From: Lachnospiraceae bacterium UBA1753
GTDB taxonomy: Bacteria > Bacillota > Clostridia > Lachnospirales > Lachnospiraceae
NCBI GenBank assembly: GCA_002317595.1
Contig: DCHL01000039.1
Coordinates: 18,898 to 26,446, forward strand
DNA: 7,549 nucleotides
Direction of reading: 5' to 3'
The position numbers and the translations under genes are program-made. Shown here in pieces: positions 1 through 5,913 of the stretch; the first letter of the stretch is position 1; each line of letters starts with the position of its first letter. The notes beneath the pieces are model-generated. The model made no database searches, had not been told where the DNA came from, and worked only from the letters and a program-made list of their open reading frames with translations.

Positions 1-19
1 ATTTTCTATTGCTTTTCAT
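1..19 (-). CDS. Possible start of a further gene, cut by the window edge
   Basis: On the minus strand an ATG at 19 is followed by five open codons (M-K-S-N-R-K) before the window ends. A GGAG at 30-27 stands seven bases upstream of that ATG, a normal Shine-Dalgarno distance. It would be the next gene after the nuclease gene that ends at 100, with the palindromic repeat at 68-102 between them. Six codons cannot show a family, and no convincing promoter is visible between 20 and 67. The call rests only on the start codon and the ribosome binding site. Confidence 0.3.
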
Positions 20-67
20 AAAAGTTCTCCATTGAATCAAGTGGAAGCCACGGTTCAGCTTCTAATA

Positions 68-102
68 GAATTGCCAAAGGGAACGTCCCCGCGGCGCATT
101 CA
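68..102 (-). repeat. Palindromic repeat, copy A (35 bp), overlapping a stop codon
   Basis: Read on the minus strand, the copy starts TGAATGCGCCGC, continues GGGGACGTTCCC and ends TTTGGCAATTC. The first TGA is the stop codon of the nuclease gene. The outer ends GAAT/ATTC pair, as do GCC/GGC and GGGA/TCCC around a CGT loop, giving an imperfect hairpin. Copy B lies at 1174-1209 in the same orientation. The two differ at one loop base and by one extra A in an unpaired bulge, so the stems are conserved. No U-run follows the hairpin, which argues against an ordinary intrinsic terminator. From memory, GGGGACGG-type dispersed palindromes occur in clostridial genomes; this was not checked. Confidence 0.85.
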
Positions 103-1077
103 TTTGAATTTTACATTGGAACAAAATTCATCATAAAACTTACGTATATTGTTTATAAATGTAGCCATTTCCATCAGTAGTGCAGCAGCATCAAAGCATT
201 GAACCAAATCATCGCACTCCCATTCTTCAAAGGGAGTTCCCATCTGTATAATCGGAACTCGAATTCGAAGTGCCGCTGATTTTCCAGTTACAACAGCCTC
301 TATTTTTTTTCCGTATATTGAGCTAAAATCACTTGCAATATTTTCAAGCAATTCAATTTTCGGTGCAGCCTTCCCAAACGTTAAATCCATTGTTCCTGTC
401 GGTGATTTATGAATAATAATTGCATGTGGTAATTTTACTTTAAACTCTGGCCACCAACCATTAACCTTTCCAGAGGTTCCATCATTTCTTGGATTTAGCT
501 TTGGGTAATTTTCCTTCTGAAAGTTAATATATTTTGCAAATGATTGAACTGCAATCTCATTTATTTCTGTCTTTGAAGTAGTCTTTGTACTATCTAATGC
601 TTGATGTATTTGCTGAACAAAGATTTCTCCTAAATTTGTTTTTTGCTTTTCAAAAAATTCAAGACATTTTTCATATGACACATAGTGCTCATATTTCTTT
701 GCTTCAGCATCCCGCTTGTAATATTTTTCTGGACATATGATGAACACTTCAAAAGAAGCAATTCCGTCTTTCTTTATTGCCTTTTTTCCACGTTTAACAT
801 ATCTTTCATGTTGTTCAGGCATCGCAATTGCATCGATTTTATTTTCAATCAATATTGCCTTTTTCTCGCCATTTAAACTAATAAATACGGTAATATCAGA
901 TTCTCCTAAACTAGAATCAGTTTTTGATAATTCAACACCATCAATATGATACTCACCATCTTCCCATTCGGTTTGATCTGTAAATAGTTTTAAAAAATCT
1001 GGAAATGCCCCAAAGGCTTGCAAGAACAAAATATCCATTTCGCGTTCTGAGACACCATGAAAATAATAATTATACAT
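100..1077 (-). CDS. PD-(D/E)XK nuclease family protein
   Basis: This protein of 325 residues is a likely DNA nuclease of the PD-(D/E)XK superfamily, resembling the PDDEXK_4 type. The N-terminal third carries the fold signature: an Asp in E-S-D-I (about residue 61), then a hydrophobic strand ending in I-E-N-K (Glu 78 and Lys 80), then a P-E-Q-H-E-R-Y helix with the conserved Gln typical of this group. The C-terminal part (about 200-325) has a W-W-P-E-F stretch and no motif I can name. The ATG at 1077 is preferred because AGAGGA lies six bases before it; an in-frame ATG at 1083 abuts that site. The stop lies inside repeat copy A. The gene is alone between two repeat copies, with no methyltransferase or helicase next to it. 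A defence or DNA-repair role is inference, and the substrate is unknown. Confidence 0.75.
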   Translation of the reverse strand: MYNYYFHGVSEREMDILFLQAFGAFPDFLKLFTDQTEWEDGEYHIDGVELSKTDSSLGESDITVFISLNGEKKAILIENKIDAIAMPEQHERYVKRGKKAIKKDGIASFEVFIICPEKYYKRDAEAKKYEHYVSYEKCLEFFEKQKTNLGEIFVQQIHQALDSTKTTSKTEINEIAVQSFAKYINFQKENYPKLNPRNDGTSGKVNGWWPEFKVKLPHAIIIHKSPTGTMDLTFGKAAPKIELLENIASDFSSIYGKKIEAVVTGKSAALRIRVPIIQMGTPFEEWECDDLVQCFDAAALLMEMATFINNIRKFYDEFCSNVKFK

Positions 1078-1083
1078 TGCCAT

Positions 1084-1173
1084 TCCTCTTCTTACTATTT
1101 GTCGGAGTAACGAGTAGTGCAGGATGGAGCAACTGGAGCACCGAGAGCTTGCTCACAAGGCGCTACATATTGC
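1084..1173. other. GC-rich spacer upstream of the nuclease gene
   Basis: These 90 bases separate the nuclease gene from repeat copy B. Positions 1101-1170 are about 54% GC by hand count, well above the AT-rich nuclease gene. On the plus strand two GGAGCA copies occur at 1126-1131 and 1135-1140, and a small dyad GAGCTTGCTC at 1145-1154. I see no convincing -35/-10 pair for the nuclease gene and no open frame of note. It may be part of the same inserted unit as the repeat, or a leader or regulatory region. Confidence 0.4.
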
Positions 1174-1209
1174 GAATTGCCAAAGGGACCGTCCCCTGCG
1201 GCGCATTCA
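1174..1209 (-). repeat. Palindromic repeat, copy B (36 bp), overlapping a stop codon
   Basis: This is the second copy of the element at 68-102, in the same orientation. On the minus strand it starts TGAATGCGCCGC, continues AGGGGACGGTCCC and ends TTTGGCAATTC. Similarity to copy A stops at both ends of the unit: the neighbouring bases (1173 and 1210 here, 67 and 103 there) differ. The inner stem AGGGGA/TCCCTT has a CGG loop, and the outer stems GCC/GGC and GAAT/ATTC are kept. Its first TGA is the stop codon of the 103-aa gene, the same arrangement as in copy A. Confidence 0.85.
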
Positions 1210-1518
1210 AAGATAATCAACATCCATGCGATAGCCATATACAGTTACCACATCATCTTCAACGATTCCCGGAACATGAATACCATGTAAAGAACTCAAA
1301 ACAATTTCCCTGTTACTATCTGTAAGTTTTATCTGAAGATATTCAACACGATTCCAATCTCTCGGTTCGCATCCGAAATGCGTCCAGGTTCCATCCCAGG
1401 AACATATATAGCCATTCTCCTTATCCTTAGTTCTCCATTGTATCAACGGATGTTCCGACTTCAATTCATTATCATAATAGAAAGCCTTAAATATCTCATT
1501 CCATTTAGTGTTGTTCAT
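1207..1518 (-). CDS. DUF6678-like small protein (103 aa)
   Basis: This is a small soluble protein of unknown function. It opens with M-N-N-T-K-W, has a Trp-rich centre (W-R-T-K-D, S-W-D-G-T-W, D-W-N-R-V-E-Y) and ends with a hydrophobic V-T-V-Y-G-Y strand. The opening and the aromatic centre match what I remember of DUF6678 proteins, so that family is a moderate-confidence recollection. It has no signal peptide or membrane segment. The ATG at 1518 has only weak upstream purine runs (GTGGG and AGG) as ribosome binding site. It lies 37 bases after the thioesterase stop and has no visible promoter, so it is probably cotranscribed. The TGA stop is the first codon of repeat copy B. Proteins of this size and style often occur as orphan immunity genes, but no toxin is seen nearby, so that role is speculative. 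Confidence 0.6.
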   Translation of the reverse strand: MNNTKWNEIFKAFYYDNELKSEHPLIQWRTKDKENGYICSWDGTWTHFGCEPRDWNRVEYLQIKLTDSNREIVLSSLHGIHVPGIVEDDVVTVYGYRMDVDYL

Positions 1519-1555
1519 GTCCTACCCACTTCATCTTATATCTATCGCAGCAAAC

Positions 1556-2074
1556 TCAGCTATAAAAATGAAACCCGTCGTCCTTCTGTTTCTTCCTGAT
1601 GTCCCGCCTCTGCTGGGCTCGTTCCCACTCAAGCCTGTCTTCCTCAGTCTCAAGGATCAGTCGAGGGAGCCTGGCCGGTTTATTATTCTCATCAAGTCCA
1701 ACCAAGGTCAAAAAGGCCCTGTTAACGAGTTCCCTCTCGGAAGACATATGCTCAACATAGGTCTCAACCTTTATCTCCATCGAGGTATTACCAACATGAG
1801 TAGCCCTTCCAATAAGTACAACCGTATCCTCAATTCCGGCACTTCTCAGAAATCTCAGATTATCCACAGAAGCAGTCGTGACATTCATCTCAGAATGCCT
1901 CTTTGCAACCAGTACCGCAACATCATCAATCCAGGACATAAGCGTCCCACCGTACAACCGCCCAACAGCATTCATATCTGACGGATGCACCAAATGAACC
2001 GTCTCCACAAGCGACTGGCTGACCGTCTTTCCTTTTTCAGTATGCTCCATGATTTTCTTACAGTCCTCCTTCAC
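1556..2074 (-). CDS. Acyl-CoA thioesterase, single hotdog domain (YciA/BACH-like)
   Basis: The enzyme is expected to hydrolyse fatty acyl-CoA to free acid and CoA in the cytoplasm. The hotdog signature is clear: M-N-A-V-G-R-L-Y-G-G-T-L-M (Asn 35, Gly 42-43) leads into the long helix W-I-D-D-V-A (Asp 50 likely catalytic), then T-A-S-V-D-N-L-R-F-L. A charged tail rich in Arg, Lys and Glu (about 143-166) follows the domain. At 172 residues it is a one-domain form. The GTG at 2074 has GAGG five bases upstream. An ATG at 2050 would give the more family-like N-terminus, but its AGGAGG is 14 bases away, so the start is undecided. Two hand-counted lines near both gene ends give 52-58% GC, unlike the flanking accessory genes, so it may be a core gene inside the accessory cluster. 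It lies 22 bases after the 85-aa gene. Confidence 0.88.
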   Translation of the reverse strand: MKEDCKKIMEHTEKGKTVSQSLVETVHLVHPSDMNAVGRLYGGTLMSWIDDVAVLVAKRHSEMNVTTASVDNLRFLRSAGIEDTVVLIGRATHVGNTSMEIKVETYVEHMSSERELVNRAFLTLVGLDENNKPARLPRLILETEEDRLEWERAQQRRDIRKKQKDDGFHFYS

Positions 2075-2096
2075 TCAAACCTCATCTGGTGCCATC

Positions 2097-2354
2097 TTAC
2101 TCAAACTCCAATACCCAGTCATTTTGAATATGAGGTTGCTTCACGTATTCTTTGTATCGACGAATCAATTCGTCTTTCTCATCAGAGGTAAGCCACTCTC
2201 CACCTTTATACTTCAAAGAGGCCATCGATACAACAAACCCAGCAATTATGCCGTCTTTTGAAATAAATTCCCCACTACCTTCAACTCGCACATCTTTACA
2301 GTCAAATGTAATTTCAGAAGACGAGCCATGAATCCTAATAATTTTTGTTATCAC
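2097..2354 (-). CDS. 85-aa protein, possibly Imm74-like
   Basis: This is a small acidic soluble protein without a signal peptide. It begins with alternating beta-like segments (I-T-K-I-I-R-I, S-S-E-I-T-F-D, V-R-V-E-G-S-G-E-F-I), then G-F-V-V-S-M-A-S-L-K, then a charged helix with D-E-K-D-E-L-I-R-R-Y-K. This order resembles the small immunity-type family Imm74 as I remember it, but the match is weak and unchecked. Translation starts at GTG (2354) with AAAGGAG six bases upstream. The ribosome binding site overlaps the end of the Nudix gene, and only three bases separate the Nudix stop from the GTG, so the two are probably translationally coupled. That makes it the third gene of the restriction operon. 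It could be an accessory, regulatory or protective protein of that module; its function is unknown. Confidence 0.65.
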   Translation of the reverse strand: MITKIIRIHGSSSEITFDCKDVRVEGSGEFISKDGIIAGFVVSMASLKYKGGEWLTSDEKDELIRRYKEYVKQPHIQNDWVLEFE

Positions 2355-2357
2355 GCA

Positions 2358-2753
2358 CTACTCCTTTGTAAGTGCAGCTCTTATCTTCTCAATCAATGAT
2401 AAATCCGCGGGAAGCCATTGTACTGAGTCAAGTTCTTCCTTTGTAAGCCATCTTGCTGCTTCAGCTTCCTTCAATATAAGCTCACCACTTAGTATTTCAC
2501 ACCAAAAACAATCCATTGAGAGATGAAATGTCGGATAGTCATACTCAATTGTTTCGATCAAATCAAATACTTCGATATCTGTATCCAGTTCTTCCTTTAT
2601 TTCTCTTTTTAAGGCCTGTTGTGGTGTCTCTCCATCTTCAATCTTTCCGCCGGGAAACTCCCACTGACCCTTGAAATCCCCATAACCTCTTGCAGTAGCA
2701 AATATCCTATTACCATCTTTTATTACTGCAGCAACTACTCTTATTGTTTTCAT
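2358..2753 (-). CDS. Nudix hydrolase, MutT/NudG-like (d)NTP pyrophosphohydrolase
   Basis: The enzyme should cleave a nucleoside triphosphate to the monophosphate and pyrophosphate using Mg2+. The Nudix box is intact in this 131-residue protein: G36-x5-E42-x7-R50-E51-I-K-E54-E55, with Asp 57 where the consensus has Gly. It is preceded by W-E-F-P-G-G, typical of the 8-oxo-dGTP/CTP pyrophosphohydrolase group that cleans the nucleotide pool. E. coli NudG in that group is known to act on 5-methyl- and 5-hydroxymethyl-dCTP as well as oxidised nucleotides. The ATG at 2753 is chosen because GGAGG lies five bases before it and the family normally begins M-K-x-I-x-V-V-A-A-V. A longer frame to 2813 would overlap the helicase gene. 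It begins 13 bases after the restriction gene stop and shares its transcript. Confidence 0.9.
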   Translation of the reverse strand: MKTIRVVAAVIKDGNRIFATARGYGDFKGQWEFPGGKIEDGETPQQALKREIKEELDTDIEVFDLIETIEYDYPTFHLSMDCFWCEILSGELILKEAEAARWLTKEELDSVQWLPADLSLIEKIRAALTKE

Positions 2754-2766
2754 TTTATCCTCCATA

Positions 2767-5700
2767 TCATGCCGTGATGATGTACTCATAAATATCTTCT
2801 CGAACAGGGACATCCAGCTTCCACTCTATCTCCACAGCTGTTTTTGTGGTATTTGGCATCACAATCTCCTGAGCTTTTCCAGTGGCTGTCATATGTCCGA
2901 GATAATAAAATTCCTTTGATATTTTATCATCTTTATTCTTTCTAACAAATAGCTCAACCTGAATTCCTCTTTCCTTTGCATGGAGAAAATTCTGCACATC
3001 TTCAGATTCTAAGCTTCTGCCAGATTTTGAAATGGCAATAAGACTACTACTTGTTGTGAAGTGATCCTCGTATTTTGTAGTATCACTAATATCATCTGCT
3101 TTATCGTAATTTATAAATACAGGGAAAGTTTTTGTCTTCTTATCAAATTTATAACCACCAATATTTAACGGAACCTCGTTGTTTTCCCAGTTCAATAATC
3201 TACAGACATCTTCATATGTATACTTTTGATACAATACAAAGTCTGTATCTTCATATGTGTTGCTATAATCTCTATGATATCTAGATATTCCAAATTCAAC
3301 TAACTCTGAAACGATCTCATAAAAATCAGAATTGGAAAGCATCTCTGCAAAACTACTATGCACCCTATACTTATGGCTATCACTATCGCTCTCGATAAAG
3401 ACACACTTCTCATATGTCTTCTTACTTGATCCAGCAGGGAAAGCATTGGTAAGCATATTTGCAATATTATCTTTCTGAAATTCTCCAATTGTTTTGCCAT
3501 ACTTAGTCTGCATTTCGTCCTGTAAACTTGCAAATACATCCATCTTCGTTAGAAGCGACCAGCTATGCGCATATTTCAAAATCCTATTAAGCATTTCAAG
3601 CTCATGAATTCTTTTTCCATTAGCAAGCTTTTTAGAAATGAACTCGACAATTAGCTCCTCATCCTTGGACAGCCTTACCGAATAGTCATCCTCGTACTTT
3701 ACTAAGAACTTATAATATGAGCCCAAACTATTATTATCAAAAATTCTCAGAACATCCATCTCACCATAATCATCAAAATCCTGGAGTTTAGGTATTCTTC
3801 CCAATTTGTTTTTTAGATTAGTATAATTCTCACGTATGAGCTTAATATCACTGAAATTTGCATTATCCACCGCAGCAAAAATTCTTCGTCTGCTAATCTC
3901 ATCGAAATGGATTGTGCTTTTCCCTGGAATCACTCTACCACCTTCCATCAGATAGCGGCGAATATTGTCCTTGTTGTAGCTGCGGTCTCCCGATAATGCT
4001 ATCGGTATCATAAAATTGTTCTTATAATTTCCAATAAAATCGAGGATAACGACAAATTCTTTCTCGTCAGACTTTCTTAATCCTCTTCCCAACTGCTGAA
4101 TGAATACAATTGGAGACTGCGTTGGACGAAGCATTATTACTTGATTAACCTCGACAATATCTGTTCCTTCAGAAAAAATATCCACAGTGATAATATAGTC
4201 CAGATAGTCCTCATCAGGGAATGTTGTTGCACCATACTCATTTTTGTATGCTCTTTGCAAAGCAGAATCTGGTAGCTCTTTCGTCAGCAACTCAATTGCT
4301 TCACTACGAGTTTCTTCTGAATCCGAACCGCTAAGAGCGACAGTCTTTAATCCAAATGAATTAAACACATACGATAATTCCCTTGCTTCATCAACTCTGC
4401 TACAAAAGATTAGACCTTTAACTCGATTGCCACTATGGCCGTAATAATCAGCTTGTTCCATAACATATCTGACTCTATTATCTGATGTCAGTAATGCAAA
4501 ATGCTCAAGTTTCTCCTCTCTACTGCTTCCTTCGTCACCAATCATTGCAAGATCGGTAATTCCAAAATAATGAAAATCGCATAACAAATCTTCTTCAAGA
4601 GCCTGCTGTAGACGTATCTCGTAAGCAATATTATGATTAAATACTTCATACACATTGCGTCCTTCAACGTTGTCATCTCGTTTATCAGGCGTTGCTGTCA
4701 TTCCCAGTGAAAACTTAGGTGTGAAGTAATCCAAAAGTTTTTTATAACTTCCAGCAACAATATGGTGACTCTCATCGTAAACGACTGCATCAAAATAATC
4801 CCTGCTAAAGCGGCAGAGATTATCGTCTCTACTGAGCGTCTGAACAGTCGCAAATACATAGTCTGCATCATAATCCTCTTTTGTTCCACCGACTCCACTC
4901 ACTAATCCTGTTTTAGTTGACTTATCAAAAACATTCTCAAATGATTTTTTTGCTTGCTTTGCAATCTGGTTCCTATGAACAACAAATAATACTCTCTTAT
5001 ATCCCAATTCTCGCATCGCAAATGCAGATGCATAAGTCTTTCCCGTTCCTGTTGCCGAAATCAATAGGGCTTTGTCTTCGCCTGAATCAATTATCTTCTT
5101 TAATCGAGAGATAAAGCCAACCTGCATACTGTTTGGCTCAAGCGTATATTTCTCAAAAGAGGGTATTGCCTCTTGCTTTGCAATTTCCCTCTGGTTCTTA
5201 ATGATCCTGTATCTTTCTTTATAAACATCGAAGAACTCATCAAATGATAATGAATACTTGGAATTCCACAACTCAGAAAATTCGTTAACTATTTCCTGCG
5301 CAACAGCTCCGTTTTCTGTAGAAATAATCTTAGTATTCCACTCATGATTCTGCGTCAGTGCAGCACTTGTAATATTTGAACTTCCGATGATAATTCTATA
5401 AATCTCATCTCGCTTGAAAATATATCCCTTGGTATGGAATCCTTTTTCAGCAGCATCAACATCAAACATTTTAAGCGTAATATTCTCTAATTCGTTGAGC
5501 TTTTCTAACGCATCTGGTTCACTAAAGGTAAGATAATTTGTCGTTAATATCTCGCCCGGAATCCCTTTTGCTTCAAGCTCCTTCAATGTCTGAAGAAGTG
5601 GAGTAATCCCTCCCTTTGTAATAAATGCAACACTAATCTGAAATCTATCACATCTGAGCAGCTCGTCCTCAATTGATGTAATAACCTTCTTTCCCTCCTG

Positions 5701-5811
5701 AGGATTATTGGAAACAAAACTTGGTTGAAATGAAAGGTTTGACACTACGCTTCCATCTATATATGCGGTTTCAAATCCAGTAATTAACTGTTCTCTAATG
5801 CTACTTTCCAT
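2767..5811 (-). CDS. SauUSI-like type IV restriction enzyme: PLD nuclease, SF2 helicase, DUF3427
   Basis: This protein of 1014 residues has three regions. A PLD-type nuclease domain (about 1-190) shows H126-T-K and G-S-S-N-I-T (143-148), the single HKD-like half that usually works as a dimer. An SF2 helicase follows (about 215-600), with Walker A S-A-T-G-T-G-K-T (252-259), D-E-S-H-H (346-350), T-A-T-P (372-375), F-C-S-R, S-E-G-T-D-I (547-552) and Q-Q-L-G-R-G-L-R (572-579). The C-terminal region is DUF3427-like and holds F-P-V-F-I-N-Y-D and E-L-F-V near the end. This order matches S. aureus SauUSI (about 950 residues), an ATP-dependent enzyme that cleaves DNA with modified cytosine, with the C-terminus proposed to read the modification. 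The ATG at 5811 is chosen: AGAGG lies eight bases upstream. The frame extends to a TTG at 5847 without a ribosome binding site. Type IV enzymes need no methyltransferase partner, and none is seen. Confidence 0.88.
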   Translation of the reverse strand: MESSIREQLITGFETAYIDGSVVSNLSFQPSFVSNNPQEGKKVITSIEDELLRCDRFQISVAFITKGGITPLLQTLKELEAKGIPGEILTTNYLTFSEPDALEKLNELENITLKMFDVDAAEKGFHTKGYIFKRDEIYRIIIGSSNITSAALTQNHEWNTKIISTENGAVAQEIVNEFSELWNSKYSLSFDEFFDVYKERYRIIKNQREIAKQEAIPSFEKYTLEPNSMQVGFISRLKKIIDSGEDKALLISATGTGKTYASAFAMRELGYKRVLFVVHRNQIAKQAKKSFENVFDKSTKTGLVSGVGGTKEDYDADYVFATVQTLSRDDNLCRFSRDYFDAVVYDESHHIVAGSYKKLLDYFTPKFSLGMTATPDKRDDNVEGRNVYEVFNHNIAYEIRLQQALEEDLLCDFHYFGITDLAMIGDEGSSREEKLEHFALLTSDNRVRYVMEQADYYGHSGNRVKGLIFCSRVDEARELSYVFNSFGLKTVALSGSDSEETRSEAIELLTKELPDSALQRAYKNEYGATTFPDEDYLDYIITVDIFSEGTDIVEVNQVIMLRPTQSPIVFIQQLGRGLRKSDEKEFVVILDFIGNYKNNFMIPIALSGDRSYNKDNIRRYLMEGGRVIPGKSTIHFDEISRRRIFAAVDNANFSDIKLIRENYTNLKNKLGRIPKLQDFDDYGEMDVLRIFDNNSLGSYYKFLVKYEDDYSVRLSKDEELIVEFISKKLANGKRIHELEMLNRILKYAHSWSLLTKMDVFASLQDEMQTKYGKTIGEFQKDNIANMLTNAFPAGSSKKTYEKCVFIESDSDSHKYRVHSSFAEMLSNSDFYEIVSELVEFGISRYHRDYSNTYEDTDFVLYQKYTYEDVCRLLNWENNEVPLNIGGYKFDKKTKTFPVFINYDKADDISDTTKYEDHFTTSSSLIAISKSGRSLESEDVQNFLHAKERGIQVELFVRKNKDDKISKEFYYLGHMTATGKAQEIVMPNTTKTAVEIEWKLDVPVREDIYEYIITA

Positions 5812-5856
5812 TATCATTTCCTCTATTGAGCTTGGCAAATATTTCAAAGATACTTC

Positions 5857-5865
5857 ATTTTACCA
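5857..5865 (-). promoter_or_regulatory. Candidate extended -10 promoter for the restriction operon
   Basis: On the minus strand TGGTAAAAT fits an extended -10 element (TGnTAtaAT) with one mismatch. Transcription would begin near 5850, giving a leader of about 40 bases before the ATG at 5811. The -35 position holds AGGAGA, a poor match, so the extended -10 would carry recognition. It lies in the only AT-rich gap between the radical SAM gene and the restriction gene, where base composition also changes. Confidence 0.4.
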
Positions 5866-5881
5866 TATTTTAATAGTTTTC

Positions 5882-5896
5882 TCCTGAACTTCAGAA
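5882..5896. promoter_or_regulatory. Short dyad upstream of the candidate promoter
   Basis: A near-perfect inverted repeat is centred on 5889; its core CTGAACTTCAG (5884-5894) is symmetric around one base. It sits about 20 bases upstream of the candidate -10, near the -35 position, where a regulator could bind. The loop is too short for a stable hairpin and no T-run follows, so a terminator is unlikely. A dyad this short can arise by chance. Confidence 0.2.
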
Positions 5897-5913
5897 TTAA
5901 TCATCATTTTTGC

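Noticed and set aside
1111..1170. tRNA-like D-arm pattern on the plus strand (GGAGCAACTGGAGCACC)
   Set aside because: No acceptor pairing, anticodon arm or T-arm sequence follows, so it is not a tRNA gene; at most a chance likeness or a fragment.
1084..1209. Integron attC site between the small genes
   Set aside because: The palindrome and spacer lack the paired RYYYAAC and GTTRRRY core sites needed for an attC.
68..1209. CRISPR array
   Set aside because: Only two repeat copies 1.1 kb apart with a gene between them; no regular spacers and no cas genes.
1508..1981. Plus-strand open frame of 157 codons opposite the thioesterase gene
   Set aside because: The minus-strand frame encodes a clear hotdog thioesterase; the plus frame has no recognisable domain.
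2754..2813. Longer Nudix protein starting at 2813 inside the restriction gene
   Set aside because: The extra 20 residues are not Nudix-like. GGAGG lies five bases before the ATG at 2753, right after the restriction gene stop.
5812..5847. Extended start of the restriction gene at a TTG (5847)
   Set aside because: No ribosome binding site precedes the TTG, and it lies at about the predicted transcription start. The ATG at 5811 has AGAGG at a good distance and gives a family-like N-terminus.
5853..5858. Mini-ORF M-K-Y-L before the restriction gene
   Set aside because: Its ATG overlaps the candidate -10 element, so it would lie upstream of the transcript start, and it has no ribosome binding site.
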